19,054 bases of DNA from Conidiobolus incongruus B7586 (Eukaryota > Entomophthoromycota > Entomophthoromycetes > Entomophthorales > Conidiobolaceae): NCBI GenBank assembly GCA_000697335.1, contig JNEM01012812.1, positions 1 to 19,054 of the forward strand, in the 5' to 3' direction. Below the pieces are notes generated by a model. That model did no database searches. It saw nothing but the letters and a program-made list of their open reading frames with translations, and had not been told where the DNA came from. A program made the translations under genes and the position numbers. Shown here one piece after another: positions 10,175-19,054 of this stretch. The first letter of the stretch is position 1. Each line of letters begins with the position of its first letter.

Positions 10175-10510
10175 ATGGTGGGTTTAACTTGTAGCTATAC
10201 GCCCGTTTCCTTGATCTTTCAGGATAATCTTTCCAGTGTCATCACTCCCTGTAAAATCAATTCCCATGATAAGAAAATTATCGGATGGTCGCCCCCATTA
10301 ACTCCTACACTTCCTCCTGTCACATCTTGTGTATTGACGATGGTATGTGCCAATTTGGGTAAAGTACGCGCGGGGAATGAAAAATCCCACTCACCAGATC
10401 GCTACCTTAGTAAAAATTCAACAGTACCAAGAGTATACAGAAGAAAGCCTAAACATCGTAGAAAGTTCGCTACAATGGGAGCTGAGATAATGGATACAAT
10501 TTACGAATAG
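10175..10510 (+). CDS. Hypothetical orphan ORF, 111 aa, Pro-rich centre and basic tail
   Basis: A clean ATG-to-TAG frame has an in-frame TAA 15 nt upstream and a favourable start context (AGCGATGG). It is visibly less AT-rich than the surrounding DNA and uses many G/C-ending codons, more like the DHODH exons than intergenic sequence. Residues 1-35 are hydrophobic or neutral with two Cys. Residues about 38-50 are Pro-rich (WSPPLTPTLPPVTS). Residues about 85-97 are strongly basic (RVYRRKPKHRRK). I recognise no family. The basic segment might bind nucleic acid or act as a nuclear or nucleolar signal, but that is inference. It sits alone in a 4.9-kb interval without other supported genes. It could be a lineage-specific gene, one exon of a larger gene, or a gene remnant. 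Existence as a translated gene is moderately likely only. Confidence 0.4.
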   Translation: MVGLTCSYTPVSLIFQDNLSSVITPCKINSHDKKIIGWSPPLTPTLPPVTSCVLTMVCANLGKVRAGNEKSHSPDRYLSKNSTVPRVYRRKPKHRRKFATMGAEIMDTIYE

Positions 10511-10600
10511 ATCCGCGAAACGGAGCAATGCTTCTTGTATAGTACAGGATTTCAAAGCGATATCATCATCTGATCGATTAATATGAACTAACCATAGCTA

Positions 10601-10664
10601 GATCAGGCTTGATTTAGAGAAGCCTAATCAGATTTAAACTTGGTGCCTTTACCAATGAGGTAAA
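10601..10664. repeat. Two adjacent hairpins
   Basis: Hairpin one pairs GAT-C-AGGCTT (10601-10610) with AAGCCT-A-ATC (10620-10629); it has nine pairs, one mismatch and a 9-nt loop. Hairpin two is a perfect TTTACC (10648-10653)/GGTAAA (10659-10664) stem with loop AATGA. They follow the 111-aa ORF by 90 bp and could be 3' UTR structure or part of an unassigned RNA. I could not match them to tRNA, spliceosomal RNA or snoRNA signatures. Confidence 0.4.
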
Positions 10665-10803
10665 CTTATATTTTATGCCTGGAATGCAAACAACAAAAAT
10701 GAAATCATCATTACTCAACAATAATTAATCTAAATTAAATAAAAATTACCCAATCCTTTCCAAAGATTTTATCATCAATTATATATATTTATTCAATGCA
10801 AGT

Positions 10804-10840
10804 TTAGCTTAAAACCTCAGTTCGAGCTGCGGTCAGCTAA
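10804..10840. repeat. Two-tier stem-loop
   Basis: The outer stem TTAGCT (10804-10809)/AGCTAA (10835-10840) encloses an inner stem CCTCAG/CTGCGG with one mismatch. The loop is TTCGAG, and an asymmetric internal loop separates the tiers. The TTCGAG loop resembles a tRNA T-loop, but no tRNA body surrounds it. Function unknown. Confidence 0.35.
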
Positions 10841-11931
10841 GGGTACACAACTGAGCAACTTTTATTCGTCAACTCATTTAATCCATAAAGAACATCATCC
10901 AAATGAGATATCAACCAATTAGTTATTATTTAACCCTTAATCCATAACTCAAAAATCACAATTATCCTAAAAATTGGACTTCAATTTTGAAACTCGAATC
11001 ATAAATTATCCTAGCATCAGTTTCTAAAAATTAATCAAAATTCACTTATAGCTAATATCAGTAATTCCAAATATATTTACATACAAATTCCAATAATATT
11101 TTGTTTTATTTTACTCTAAAAAGTAAAATTAGATTTGTTCAATTCAAAAGTAAATATATTGAATGTATAATAATTTATTAAAAGGTAATTATCCATCAAT
11201 CATTTCCTTTAATTGAATAGTTTAACCTTTATAAATGGATTATTATTAAAGCAGAAATTATCTCTATTTTTGATTATTAATTGAAATAGATGATTCTAGT
11301 GTTAAAAATGATTGGGAAAAGCTTTCATTTTTCAGAATCTAGGTTATTAATTAGAAAGATGTTGTTTAAATGAGTAATATTGATGATAATGTACTAGTTG
11401 AAAATTTTCAATTTAACCAAAATTGGTAAGGGTATAATTCATTTTTACATTTTCTAAATTTTTGGAAAATTAAAAAATATATATCTCAGCAAGTATTAGG
11501 AAGAGTTATATGTTATCTTAATAGCAATATAAGTTACTTGGAGGTTTATAATATAATAATTTAGGATATTTTTACATTTCTAAAAGAGCATTTATACATG
11601 ATTACAAAATGAAAATATTAAATGCTAATTAAATAAATTAATGAGTTATGATATTAATTAAATATTTAATAGTTGCCATTATGATATATTGATTTTAATT
11701 TAATCACATCCCTACAAGTTATTCTATACAGTAATATTATAAGGTAAATTATTGACAAGATGTTAATAACAAATATCCTTTTATACAAAAATTATTCGAA
11801 TTATTTAGGAAGCATGTAAAATCAAATTCCCATAAATTATAATCAATTAAAAGTATTTTTAAATTGTAATAATAAGATCTTATCAATCACTGATTAAATA
11901 TTACTCAAAAATATTAATTCAAACAAAAATA

Positions 11932-13184
11932 ATGATTAAAATAAGAAATCATCAACTAATTAATATTAATAAAAATTTTAATTATTTTTTGAGACAATTT
12001 TCGCAAGCTAAATTGGAGAAAAGTTTGGCGGATTGTAAAGATATCGTTAGGTGAATTGGAATTTTAAAAATAAATTTATTAAATATTGATATATTGATAG
12101 AAAACATGATTATGACTCATATTTAGTTTCGACTTTTTTGGATGCAAGCACAAGACCTCATTTTTATTCAATTAAAGCATTATCTATTGAATTGGCAAAT
12201 ATAAGAGATCAAGTCACTCAACCTCAATTGGGCTTGATTCGTTTGCAATGGTGGAAAGAAAGGCTAGATAGTTTAAAGAAGGTACATCATAAATACATAT
12301 TAATACTTTAAAATATTAATATTAATATTTTGTAGGACCAGGTTAGCGAACATCCCATTTTAATTTTATTATATCATACTTTAAAAACTTATCAATCGGA
12401 TTTGACCTTTTCATTTTTTAAAAGAATCATTAATCAGAGAGTAATTATACAAAATTTAATGCTGGAATATATATTAATGATTTATGATAGATTGACCATA
12501 TTCAAAATCCCCATTTTACCACTTTAGAAGAATTAGAGACTTATACTGAAAATACCGTCGCTTCCGAATTGTATTTACAATTGGAAATTTTAAAAATTAG
12601 AGATAGCGTGATTGAAGGTTTGTTAAGTCATTTGGGTAAAGCTAAAGGAATCGTTACATTGTTGAGAGGTTTACCCCATTTACACTCCGTCACTAAAGAA
12701 TCAGTCATTCCCGACCAATTGTTAGCTCATGTAAGCTGAATTATTTAACCCAGTATCGTTTATATTAAATGATAGCATTGTTGATCTAGTATAACATCTC
12801 TCAAGAAGAACTCTTCAGAACCCGAACTGTGACAGAACCTCTCAGAGATGCCATTTTCGAAGTTGCTACCAAGGCCAACGATCAATTATTAACCTTAAAT
12901 TATTTGTTGGATCAATTGAATTCAGACCAAAAAAATAATTTTCAAAAGGCTTTTCCATTGTTTTTGAGCTCGGTAAGGGATGATTATGATGTTAAATTCG
13001 ACAATATTTTAATATTCTATTTAAGATACCTTTGATTCAATACCTGAATCGACTCGAGAAAGTTAACTTTGACCCCTATCACCAAAGCTTACATATTAGA
13101 GATTGGAAATTGGTTGGCAAAATGGCCTATTACAATTATACCAAGAATTTGCCACTACCTAAAATAACTAAAGAATCGCTATAA
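11932..13184 (+). CDS. NDUFAF6: NDUFAF6-like complex I assembly factor (squalene/phytoene synthase fold), 6 exons, 328 aa
   Basis: Exons are 11932-12050, 12101-12281, 12336-12440, 12491-12730, 12790-12972 and 13026-13184; introns are 50, 54, 50, 59 and 53 nt. The start ATG gives a basic, acid-free leader (MIKIRNHQLININKNFNYFL, then RQFSQA) typical of a mitochondrial targeting sequence, with a plausible cleavage site near RQF/S. The mature part follows human NDUFAF6 as I remember it: DYDSYL, ELANIRD, IGL/LGL-type GLIRLQWWKE, LEELETYTENT, SHLGKAKGIVTLLRG, and a C-terminal FDPYHQSL segment. The length is close to the human protein (333 aa). Family members are needed for early assembly of complex I at the matrix face of the inner membrane. 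The aspartate-rich DxxxD motifs of true squalene/phytoene synthases are absent at the expected places, consistent with a non-catalytic role. Two tandem AATAAA hexamers (13198-13207) follow the stop and may act in polyadenylation. Confidence 0.92.
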
Positions 13185-13197
13185 CATTTAATTATTT

Positions 13198-13207
13198 AAT
13201 AAATAAA
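13198..13207 (+). terminator. Possible poly(A) signal of NDUFAF6
   Basis: Two overlapping AATAAA hexamers lie 14 bp after the NDUFAF6 stop codon. The region is AT-rich, so a chance occurrence cannot be excluded, but the position suits a 3'-end signal in the short gap before DHODH. Confidence 0.3.
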
Positions 13208-13382
13208 TTAATTTAGAATTAAAGTAATCGTTATAAATTTCCCATAATTTGATCCATTATATCATTGCATTAAATAGCACTCATCATTTGACATAATTAA
13301 AAAATACAATTAAAACGTCAACAAATTAAAAATAATATTGAATTAATAATTAATAGCAATATTATTAAATTATTTTAAATTA

Positions 13383-14782
13383 ATGCCTCTCCCAAGATTT
13401 AATCCTATTCATCAAGTTAAGAGAGGTGTCTTCACTTCCGCCTCCAGAAGAACCCCATTGAGTTTTTATGAAAAATTTCGTGGTGCCATTATCACTGTAG
13501 GAGCAGCTACCGGTGGTGTATTATTATACGGTTACTACAGAGACTCCTCTTCAGCCATTCACCAATATGCTATCAATCCCCTTATGCGCTTCTTTTTAGA
13601 TCCCGAAACTGCTCATCGCGTTAGTATTCTCGCTTGTAAATATGGGCTAAGTCCCAAGTCTTATCAATTGGACGATACTAAATTGGGTGTTAAAGTTTGG
13701 GGCCATCAATTCGCTAACCCCGTAGGTATTTCCGCCGGCTACGACAAACACGCAGAAGCTATCGATCCCTTATTCGATTTGGGTTTTGGTTTGGTTGAAA
13801 TTGGCTCAGTTACTCCTAAGCCTCAGGTAAGTAAAAAATAATGATAATCAAATAATCAAAAAAAGATTCAACATTTTCAATTTAGGATGGTAATCCGCTT
13901 CCTCGTTATTTTAGATTACCTGAAGATAAGGCCGTCATCAACCGCTATGGCTTCAATTCCGACGGTCACGACATCGTTGAAGAACGTCTCCAACGTCGTT
14001 TCTGGAGTTTGTTGAGAGCTGCTCATTGGGAATCATCCGCCAGAGAATTAAAGGATCCCAACTACAACTACAATTTATATGGCGAAAAATCAGGCCACAA
14101 GGACAAGTGGTTAGGTGTCAATTTAGGCAAGAATAAGGCATCTCCTGCCGAAAGCAATCAAGATTACATAGACGGTATCCACAAATTAGGACCTTACGCC
14201 GATTATCTTGTCATCAACATATCTAGTCCCAACACTCCCGGATTGCGTGATCTTCAAAAGACTGAATCCCTCAGAAGATTGATCAAGGAAGCTCAAGATG
14301 CTAGAAACACTCTTCCCTCTCCTCTTCCTCCCTTGTTGGTTAAGATTGCTCCCGATTTGAGTGATGAAGAAGCTAAAGACATTTCCAGTGTTCTCAAGGA
14401 TCTCAAAGTCGACGGTGTCATCATTTCCAACACTACTATTTCACGTCCGAGCAGTCTAAAGGCCGGTTTAACCGATCCCAAGACCGTTGCTGAAACCGGT
14501 GGTTTATCAGGCCCTCCCGTCAAACCCCTCGCAATCAGCCTCGTCAAGAAGATGTACATTCTTACTGAAGGTAAGATCCCTATCATAGGCTGTGGTGGCA
14601 TCTCCTCCGGTAAAGATGCCTTAGACTTCGCCAAGGCCGGTGCCTCACTCGTCCAATTCTACACTCATCTCGGTTACCGTGGTCCTGGCGCCGTCGATGA
14701 AATCAAGCACGAGATCGTCGAATTGTTAGAGAAGGAGAATACCACCTGGGAAAAAGTAATTGGTCAAGATCATCGCAACTAA
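13383..14782 (+). CDS. DHODH: Dihydroorotate dehydrogenase (quinone), class 2, mitochondrial, 2 exons, 446 aa
   Basis: Exons are 13383-13826 and 13886-14782, with one 59-nt phase-0 intron. The enzyme oxidises dihydroorotate to orotate with FMN and passes electrons to ubiquinone, the fourth step of UMP synthesis. Residues 1-27 are basic and hydroxylated (mitochondrial leader). Residues about 33-52 form a membrane anchor (GAIITVGAATGGVLLYGYY). Class 2 signatures follow: NPVGISAGYDKHAEA, EIGSVTPKPQ, GNPLPRYFRLPEDKAVINRYGFNS, and GVNLGKNK. INISSPNTPGLRDLQ carries the catalytic serine of class 2 enzymes (about Ser262) and the substrate-binding Asn. VKIAPDLSDEE, SNTTISRP, GGLSGPPVKPLA and the C-terminal FMN phosphate segment GCGGISSGKDAL...YRGPG complete the barrel. 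Between the FNSDGHD and GVNLGKNK motifs is a longer linker than in human DHODH, which accounts for part of the extra length. No catalytic or binding motif appears missing. The ATG is the first that supplies the targeting leader. Confidence 0.97.
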
Positions 14783-15322
14783 TTATTTTCAAAAATTATT
14801 CTAATCAAATGAATCAAAATAGTTAAAAATACAAGTTATATTTTGATTCAATTTATTAATATTATTGATTTTTATTCATCATACAATTATTTTATTATTT
14901 TGATACTATTGTCTATTTTATACTATTAAATTGATCATTCAGAGAATTGGCTGAGTTGAAAATTGGCTAAATTTTTTGGAATATATTATCTTATTCAGTG
15001 TAAATGCTAGATCCTCAAATTTTATATAAAAAATAAAATTCATATTTATCAACTAAAATTCATTATATCAATAATAATTTAATTGTTGTAAATTGTATGA
15101 AGTGATTTATGTTGATTTTAATAATTAAAAATCAAATATTAGTAGAAAAATAACTTTAAAATTTTCATAATTATTAAAAATTTCAAAAAGCTTCAAAATG
15201 AAAATTTTATTACAATAAAGTAAAAAGAAATTTTGATCAATTCAAATAATCAAGAATCTTAACTTTTTCGTTCAAAATATAAAATTATATAAATCTTTCA
15301 ATTGGGAATTAAGTCAATTCAC
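14783..15322. other. Convergent intergenic spacer between DHODH and WDR59
   Basis: This 540-bp AT-rich interval holds the 3' ends of two genes that run toward each other. No ORF, repeat or RNA gene stands out. Polyadenylation signals for both genes should lie here, but the base composition prevents a confident choice. Confidence 0.65.
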
Positions 15323-18300
15323 TTATATTTGATTAAAGTTTTCACAATGGCAACCGCAACCACTAGGGCATTCGATGTCTTCAGCTTTGGGTCCCAATTT
15401 AAACCATTCTTTAATATGGTTAGGATGACCACCATGTCCACATTTCACACAGAAGAATGATACACCTAACTCATAGTATTAGTTAAAATATAATAGCTTA
15501 TTTGTAATTTACATACCTTTCATCTTAGTATGACAAATTACACAAATACTCGTTTCTGTAGGGTTAAACGAATGATTTCTAGCTAGATTGGGAAGTCTCG
15601 ACAAACCTATTAATTCTGTAGGATGCAAGTTCCATTCTAAAAAATAAATTATATATTAAACATATCTAGAGTTGATTAAATTAATGCTTACCAATATCAG
15701 CTCTTAGCATTTGATTAAATTCCAAATTCTTCAGAATTTGGGCTCTCTGGCTGAAGAGACCCCATCGGTAGAGAATTTCAGCGTAGACTAGTCTGTAGTG
15801 GTTGGCTTTGACCATAAGTTCGGGTTCCAAGTATGGATTGTCATTGGGTGGGGTAATCGATGGTAAAGTCACTGGCGGAGGTTGCGGGGAGGTAAACTTC
15901 TGTGAGAATGAATATCCCTGCAAAAGTGTCGAGTCATGGCCTCCAGTCGCACCACTTTGCATGGTATCAAAACTTCTCTGGCTATGCTCCGAAGGGTCGT
16001 AATTAGGTTTCATGTCACTGCCATGGATTGACGATGTAGCTCTAGCAAAAGTTGGATTGGACCACTCAGTGTTAACTACAGCAGAGATAGGTGAAACGGA
16101 ACGAGATGAGATTGGTACAGCAGTAATTTCTGGACGGCTGTTGTTGTTAGGTATGGAGTAGAAGCTAGGCTTGTTGGGTGACGAAATTCCCATAGGGGAT
16201 GTGTCACTAATGTTCGATCTGGGTAGAGGTCGAGGATGGTGCCTTGGTGAAAGTTCATGCTGAGATCCGCTCCAAATCGAATATGAGAAAGCAGAAGGTG
16301 ATCTGTGATTATCTGATTGTCCCGATTTGCTGATTGCGCGTTTGAAGAAGGGGCTGAAGTAGTCTTTAGGACTCTCCGATAATGTCGCTTGCGGCGTCAA
16401 ATTATAAGTGATGTTGTTAGTTGCATTTTTGGGGAAATGTAAAGTCGATTTTGTGGGAATAGGTGTTGGATGAGATTTCTGAGCAGTGGAATCCAGTGTA
16501 AAAATATATGAAAGTATGGCTAATGTCTGAATATCATTATATCTCTGATAGTGCTGGAATATGTACTTAACTAGCACTTTACCAAATGGATGGCTGCCCC
16601 AATTCATATATTCATCGCCAGATGGCTTTGAATCAGTAATTGAAAACAAATTAAAAGGGGTTGAACTGACTTTACCTTCAGTTGCTTGTAGAAGAGGTGA
16701 TTTGGTAAACTTTTGTATAGATGGCAGGACTTGATTACGGTTAGAGCTGGGACGGTTCACAGATTGAGATGGTGCGGACAGTATAATAAGTTGGACCAAA
16801 TTCCAAAGCTGGATGAGATCCTTCCTACCATTCAACTTGGCGGCGGAAATCAGATGTTGTAATTTGGTCTTGATGCTCGGACTAGAAAGATAGATAGATT
16901 CAGCTAATTGACGGTCAGGGCATGTGATACCAATGACTTTTCTGAAGTGAATATTGTGACCAGAAGGTATATCCTTAGATGGATTAATCAATGAGGTGAG
17001 TGCAGGGTCAGAAGGAGATGATCTAAATAGATCTGCACCCTTTGAAGGCGATAATGAAGCTGGGGGTGAAGGACTTAGTTGAGGGCGAATTGGGCGTGAA
17101 TGAGTACGGGGTCGATAGTATAGAGAAGGGATAATCAGTAGGTCATCGGGATCATCAGGATCATCATAGTCATCAAAATTTGCCATATCTTGCTGGCTAG
17201 AAAGTGAGTGATTGATCAGCCTAGTTGGCAGTTGGCACATTGATCGGAAATAGTTGAGTGATTTGTAAGATCTAGGATGAGAGTGATAATATGAATTTCT
17301 ATTTCGAGCATTCGAGCGATTTAAGCCTTGAGGCATTTGGAAGGCTTCAACTTGACTGCTCTGTAATGATGAAAAGAAGATAACAAGGCGGCCTTCTGGT
17401 GAAAAGGTAGCACCGCATAGTTTAGGGAATGGTACATTGTGATCGTCTCTGTCGAGTGATTTAATAGAACGTCGTCGGTTCGATTTAGTTCCTAATCCAA
17501 AGCCGCCCCCGATGAGTTCTTCGTCGGAGCCATCAGATTGGCTTTGGGGGTTTAAGTCAGCCGAAGATCCTAACCCCAATAGATATTTAGTACACGCTTC
17601 CAAACTAGGCAGTCCCTTACTCACAAAAGCAAGAGATATTTGACTTAGTTCCTCTTCAAGCTTAGAGTGAGTCGATTGTGGCACTGAAGGAGATTTTTGC
17701 AAGTCAAAAGTCGGAGGGCTCTGATTAGGGTAGTCAGCAGATAATTGAATATTTAATCTTAGAAAAACTTGTCCACCGTCTGCAGCCCAGGGACCATGCA
17801 GGGTCATTGTGCATGATCGGGTAGCCATGCTAATCTTTTCAAATTTGACTTCCTTATACTTTCTGGCAATTGCGCCCAATTCTTCTGAAATATTGCGAGA
17901 TTGAGGCTCTGCAGTAGAATGGCTGCCATGACCGTTGATATTGGCACCAGAAGCACGACGACCCATACTAAGTTTTCTATTCCAAACGGACAGAGGATCT
18001 GAGGAAAATGTTTCAGAATGAAGCGGAATGGATCCAAACTTTGCATTTCCATTTTCTGGAGAAACTGAGCCTGACCTACTTGGACCGTGAGATGCTGATG
18101 TAGCCTCCAAAATTGGAAGATGACTTCTGTGCTTGAAAAGTGACTCTGTATTTCCTTCTGGGCTGACGGATCTTGGTCGACTTTGCGGCCATGGGACACG
18201 ATAGGAAAATGTGGTTGGATGAGGCCGTGAGTCTGATCTCCCTTTTTTGCCTGTAGTATGACCGACAGCCTAAATTTGATTAGTAAATAATTTGATTTAA

Positions 18301-19054
18301 AGTTTACTATTATGTACATTAAGCTGATTTTCTCCAACAGGCCATAATCGTAATTGTTGGTCATGAGACCAGGTGACCAGTTGGAATTCCCGGTCATCTA
18401 AATATTGCTTAGGAAGTTATTTAAATATGAATGTTATGAACTATATTACCAGAGTCAAGGTAATTTTGACCATTAACACGCCATACAAACTCTTTTACTA
18501 CCCCAGTATGACCACGATACTCGAAAACAGGTTCATTATACTTAGTAGTGCTCCAAAGAGAAACAGTATGCTGACAACGTAATGGCATAGATAAGACGCC
18601 TTCCCCAAAAGGCTACAATAGTAGTTTTAATAATAATTCTTGCATAAAATGGTTCATATTACCGTATATCTGGCTCTACCAATTGGTAAGCCTGTATCAA
18701 TTGATCCAAGATCTTGGGACATATCATCAATATTCCAAAACTAAAAAAATACTAGTTAGCAACTATATACAAAGCAAACCAAATAGTTACTTTGATATTT
18801 TTATCAAAACTACAAGATAATAAATTTTTAGGATTTGAATTGTGCCAGTGTAAATTTGCAATTTTTCTATCATGAGCCAATTTGAAAATCATTGGTACGG
18901 ATCCTTTCTAATTATTAAATATCATCTCGTTAATAAACTGATCAGTTGATTGTTAATGCTGTGTAGATTGAATTACTCTTATATCCCAAATTTTGATTTT
19001 GTCTTCTTGAGCAGTTGCTATTAAGTATTCATTGCTTGGATGGCAATCGATCTG
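15323..19054 (-). CDS. WDR59: WDR59 / Sea3 (Mtc5) GATOR2-SEA complex subunit, 3' part, 1118 codons plus stop visible
   Basis: Partial: the 5' end lies past the right edge. Exons in reading order are 19054-18977, 18907-18791, 18740-18663, 18612-18450, 18397-18318, 18269-15692, 15636-15517 and 15465-15323; introns are 69, 50, 50, 52, 48, 55 and 51 nt. Order of domains: WD40 blades (TAQEDKIKIWDIR; LLSCSFDKNIKFWNI; FEYRGHTGVVKEFVW; LVTWSHDQQLRLWPV), then an RWD domain at about 17894-17568, then a long Ser/Pro-rich region. Next comes a conserved helix (YRLVYAEILYRWGLFSQRAQIL) and a C-terminal zinc/RING-like module with CVICH, CVKCGHGGH-x2-H and CPSGCGCHC. This architecture is specific to WDR59/Sea3 among WD proteins. 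In the family it is a structural subunit of GATOR2 (SEACAT in yeast), which counters GATOR1 and so promotes TORC1 signalling on the lysosome or vacuole. The N-terminal blades are missing from the window. All cysteines and histidines expected of the terminal module appear present. Confidence 0.95.

Larger units (their letters stand above)
10511..11931. other. Intergenic DNA upstream of NDUFAF6 with hairpins at its left end
   Basis: The first 330 bases are less AT-rich and hold four separate hairpins: 10512-10524 (TCCG/CGGA), 10601-10629, 10648-10664 and 10804-10840. From about 10880 to 11931 the sequence is very AT-rich, with stops throughout and no recognisable gene. The end of this interval should hold the NDUFAF6 promoter and 5' UTR; no element there is distinctive. 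Confidence 0.55.

Noticed and set aside
7054-11931. A mobile element filling the gene desert.
   Set aside because: I found no terminal repeats, target-site duplications, or recognisable transposase, reverse transcriptase or integrase motifs.
14293-14634. Minus-strand ORF of 113 codons inside DHODH exon 2.
   Set aside because: It is antisense to a conserved enzyme-coding region; the open frame follows from codon bias on the + strand.
17804-18397. Minus-strand ORF of 197 codons overlapping the start of the large WDR59 exon.
   Set aside because: It is another frame of the same strand and crosses a WDR59 intron; the WDR59 frame carries the WD40 and RWD similarity.
18373-18582. Plus-strand ORF of 69 codons.
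   Set aside because: It is antisense to WDR59 WD40 exons and spans an intron of that gene.

Overview
The window looks like nuclear DNA of an early-diverging fungus. Its intergenic DNA and introns are very AT-rich, its exons are less so. I reconstruct 20 introns, all 48-69 nt long with GT..AG ends. The proteins are opisthokont/fungal in type: the kinetochore subunit Dsn1/Mis13, the GATOR2/SEA subunit WDR59 (Sea3/Mtc5), a membrane-anchored class 2 dihydroorotate dehydrogenase, the complex I assembly factor NDUFAF6 and a fungal-style Kelch protein. A complex I factor and a quinone-linked DHODH imply respiring mitochondria, which argues against anaerobic gut fungi. A lineage such as Glomeromycotina, Entomophthoromycotina or Kickxellomycotina is a guess from base composition and intron size only.

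Layout: 1-2447 is AT-rich DNA with no supported gene. 2448-4164 (+) is a four-exon Kelch gene of 516 aa. 4165-5618 is AT-rich intergenic DNA. 5619-7053 (+) is a five-exon DSN1/mis13 gene of 402 aa whose first coding exon is only 4 nt. 7054-11931 is a 4.9-kb gene desert. Within it, about 8.65-10.85 kb is less AT-rich and carries two divergent orphan ORFs, several inverted repeats, a consensus CRE octamer and a group of ATTGG/CCAAT motifs. 11932-13184 (+) is a six-exon NDUFAF6 gene of 328 aa. 13383-14782 (+) is a two-exon DHODH gene of 446 aa. 14783-15322 is a convergent intergenic spacer. 15323-19054 (-) is the 3' part of WDR59, with eight exons or exon parts and its start beyond the right edge.

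Four genes lie on the + strand and WDR59 faces them. NDUFAF6 and DHODH are head to tail, 198 bp apart. Both products act in or on the inner mitochondrial membrane and relate to the ubiquinone-linked respiratory chain. WDR59 belongs to TORC1 nutrient signalling and DSN1 to chromosome segregation; I see no pathway link among the rest.

I recognise no complete mobile element, tRNA, rRNA or CRISPR array. The part least explained by known genes is the island at about 8.65-10.85 kb. The exon structures of the named genes were derived by hand from splice consensus, reading-frame continuity and family similarity recalled from memory; no database search was run.
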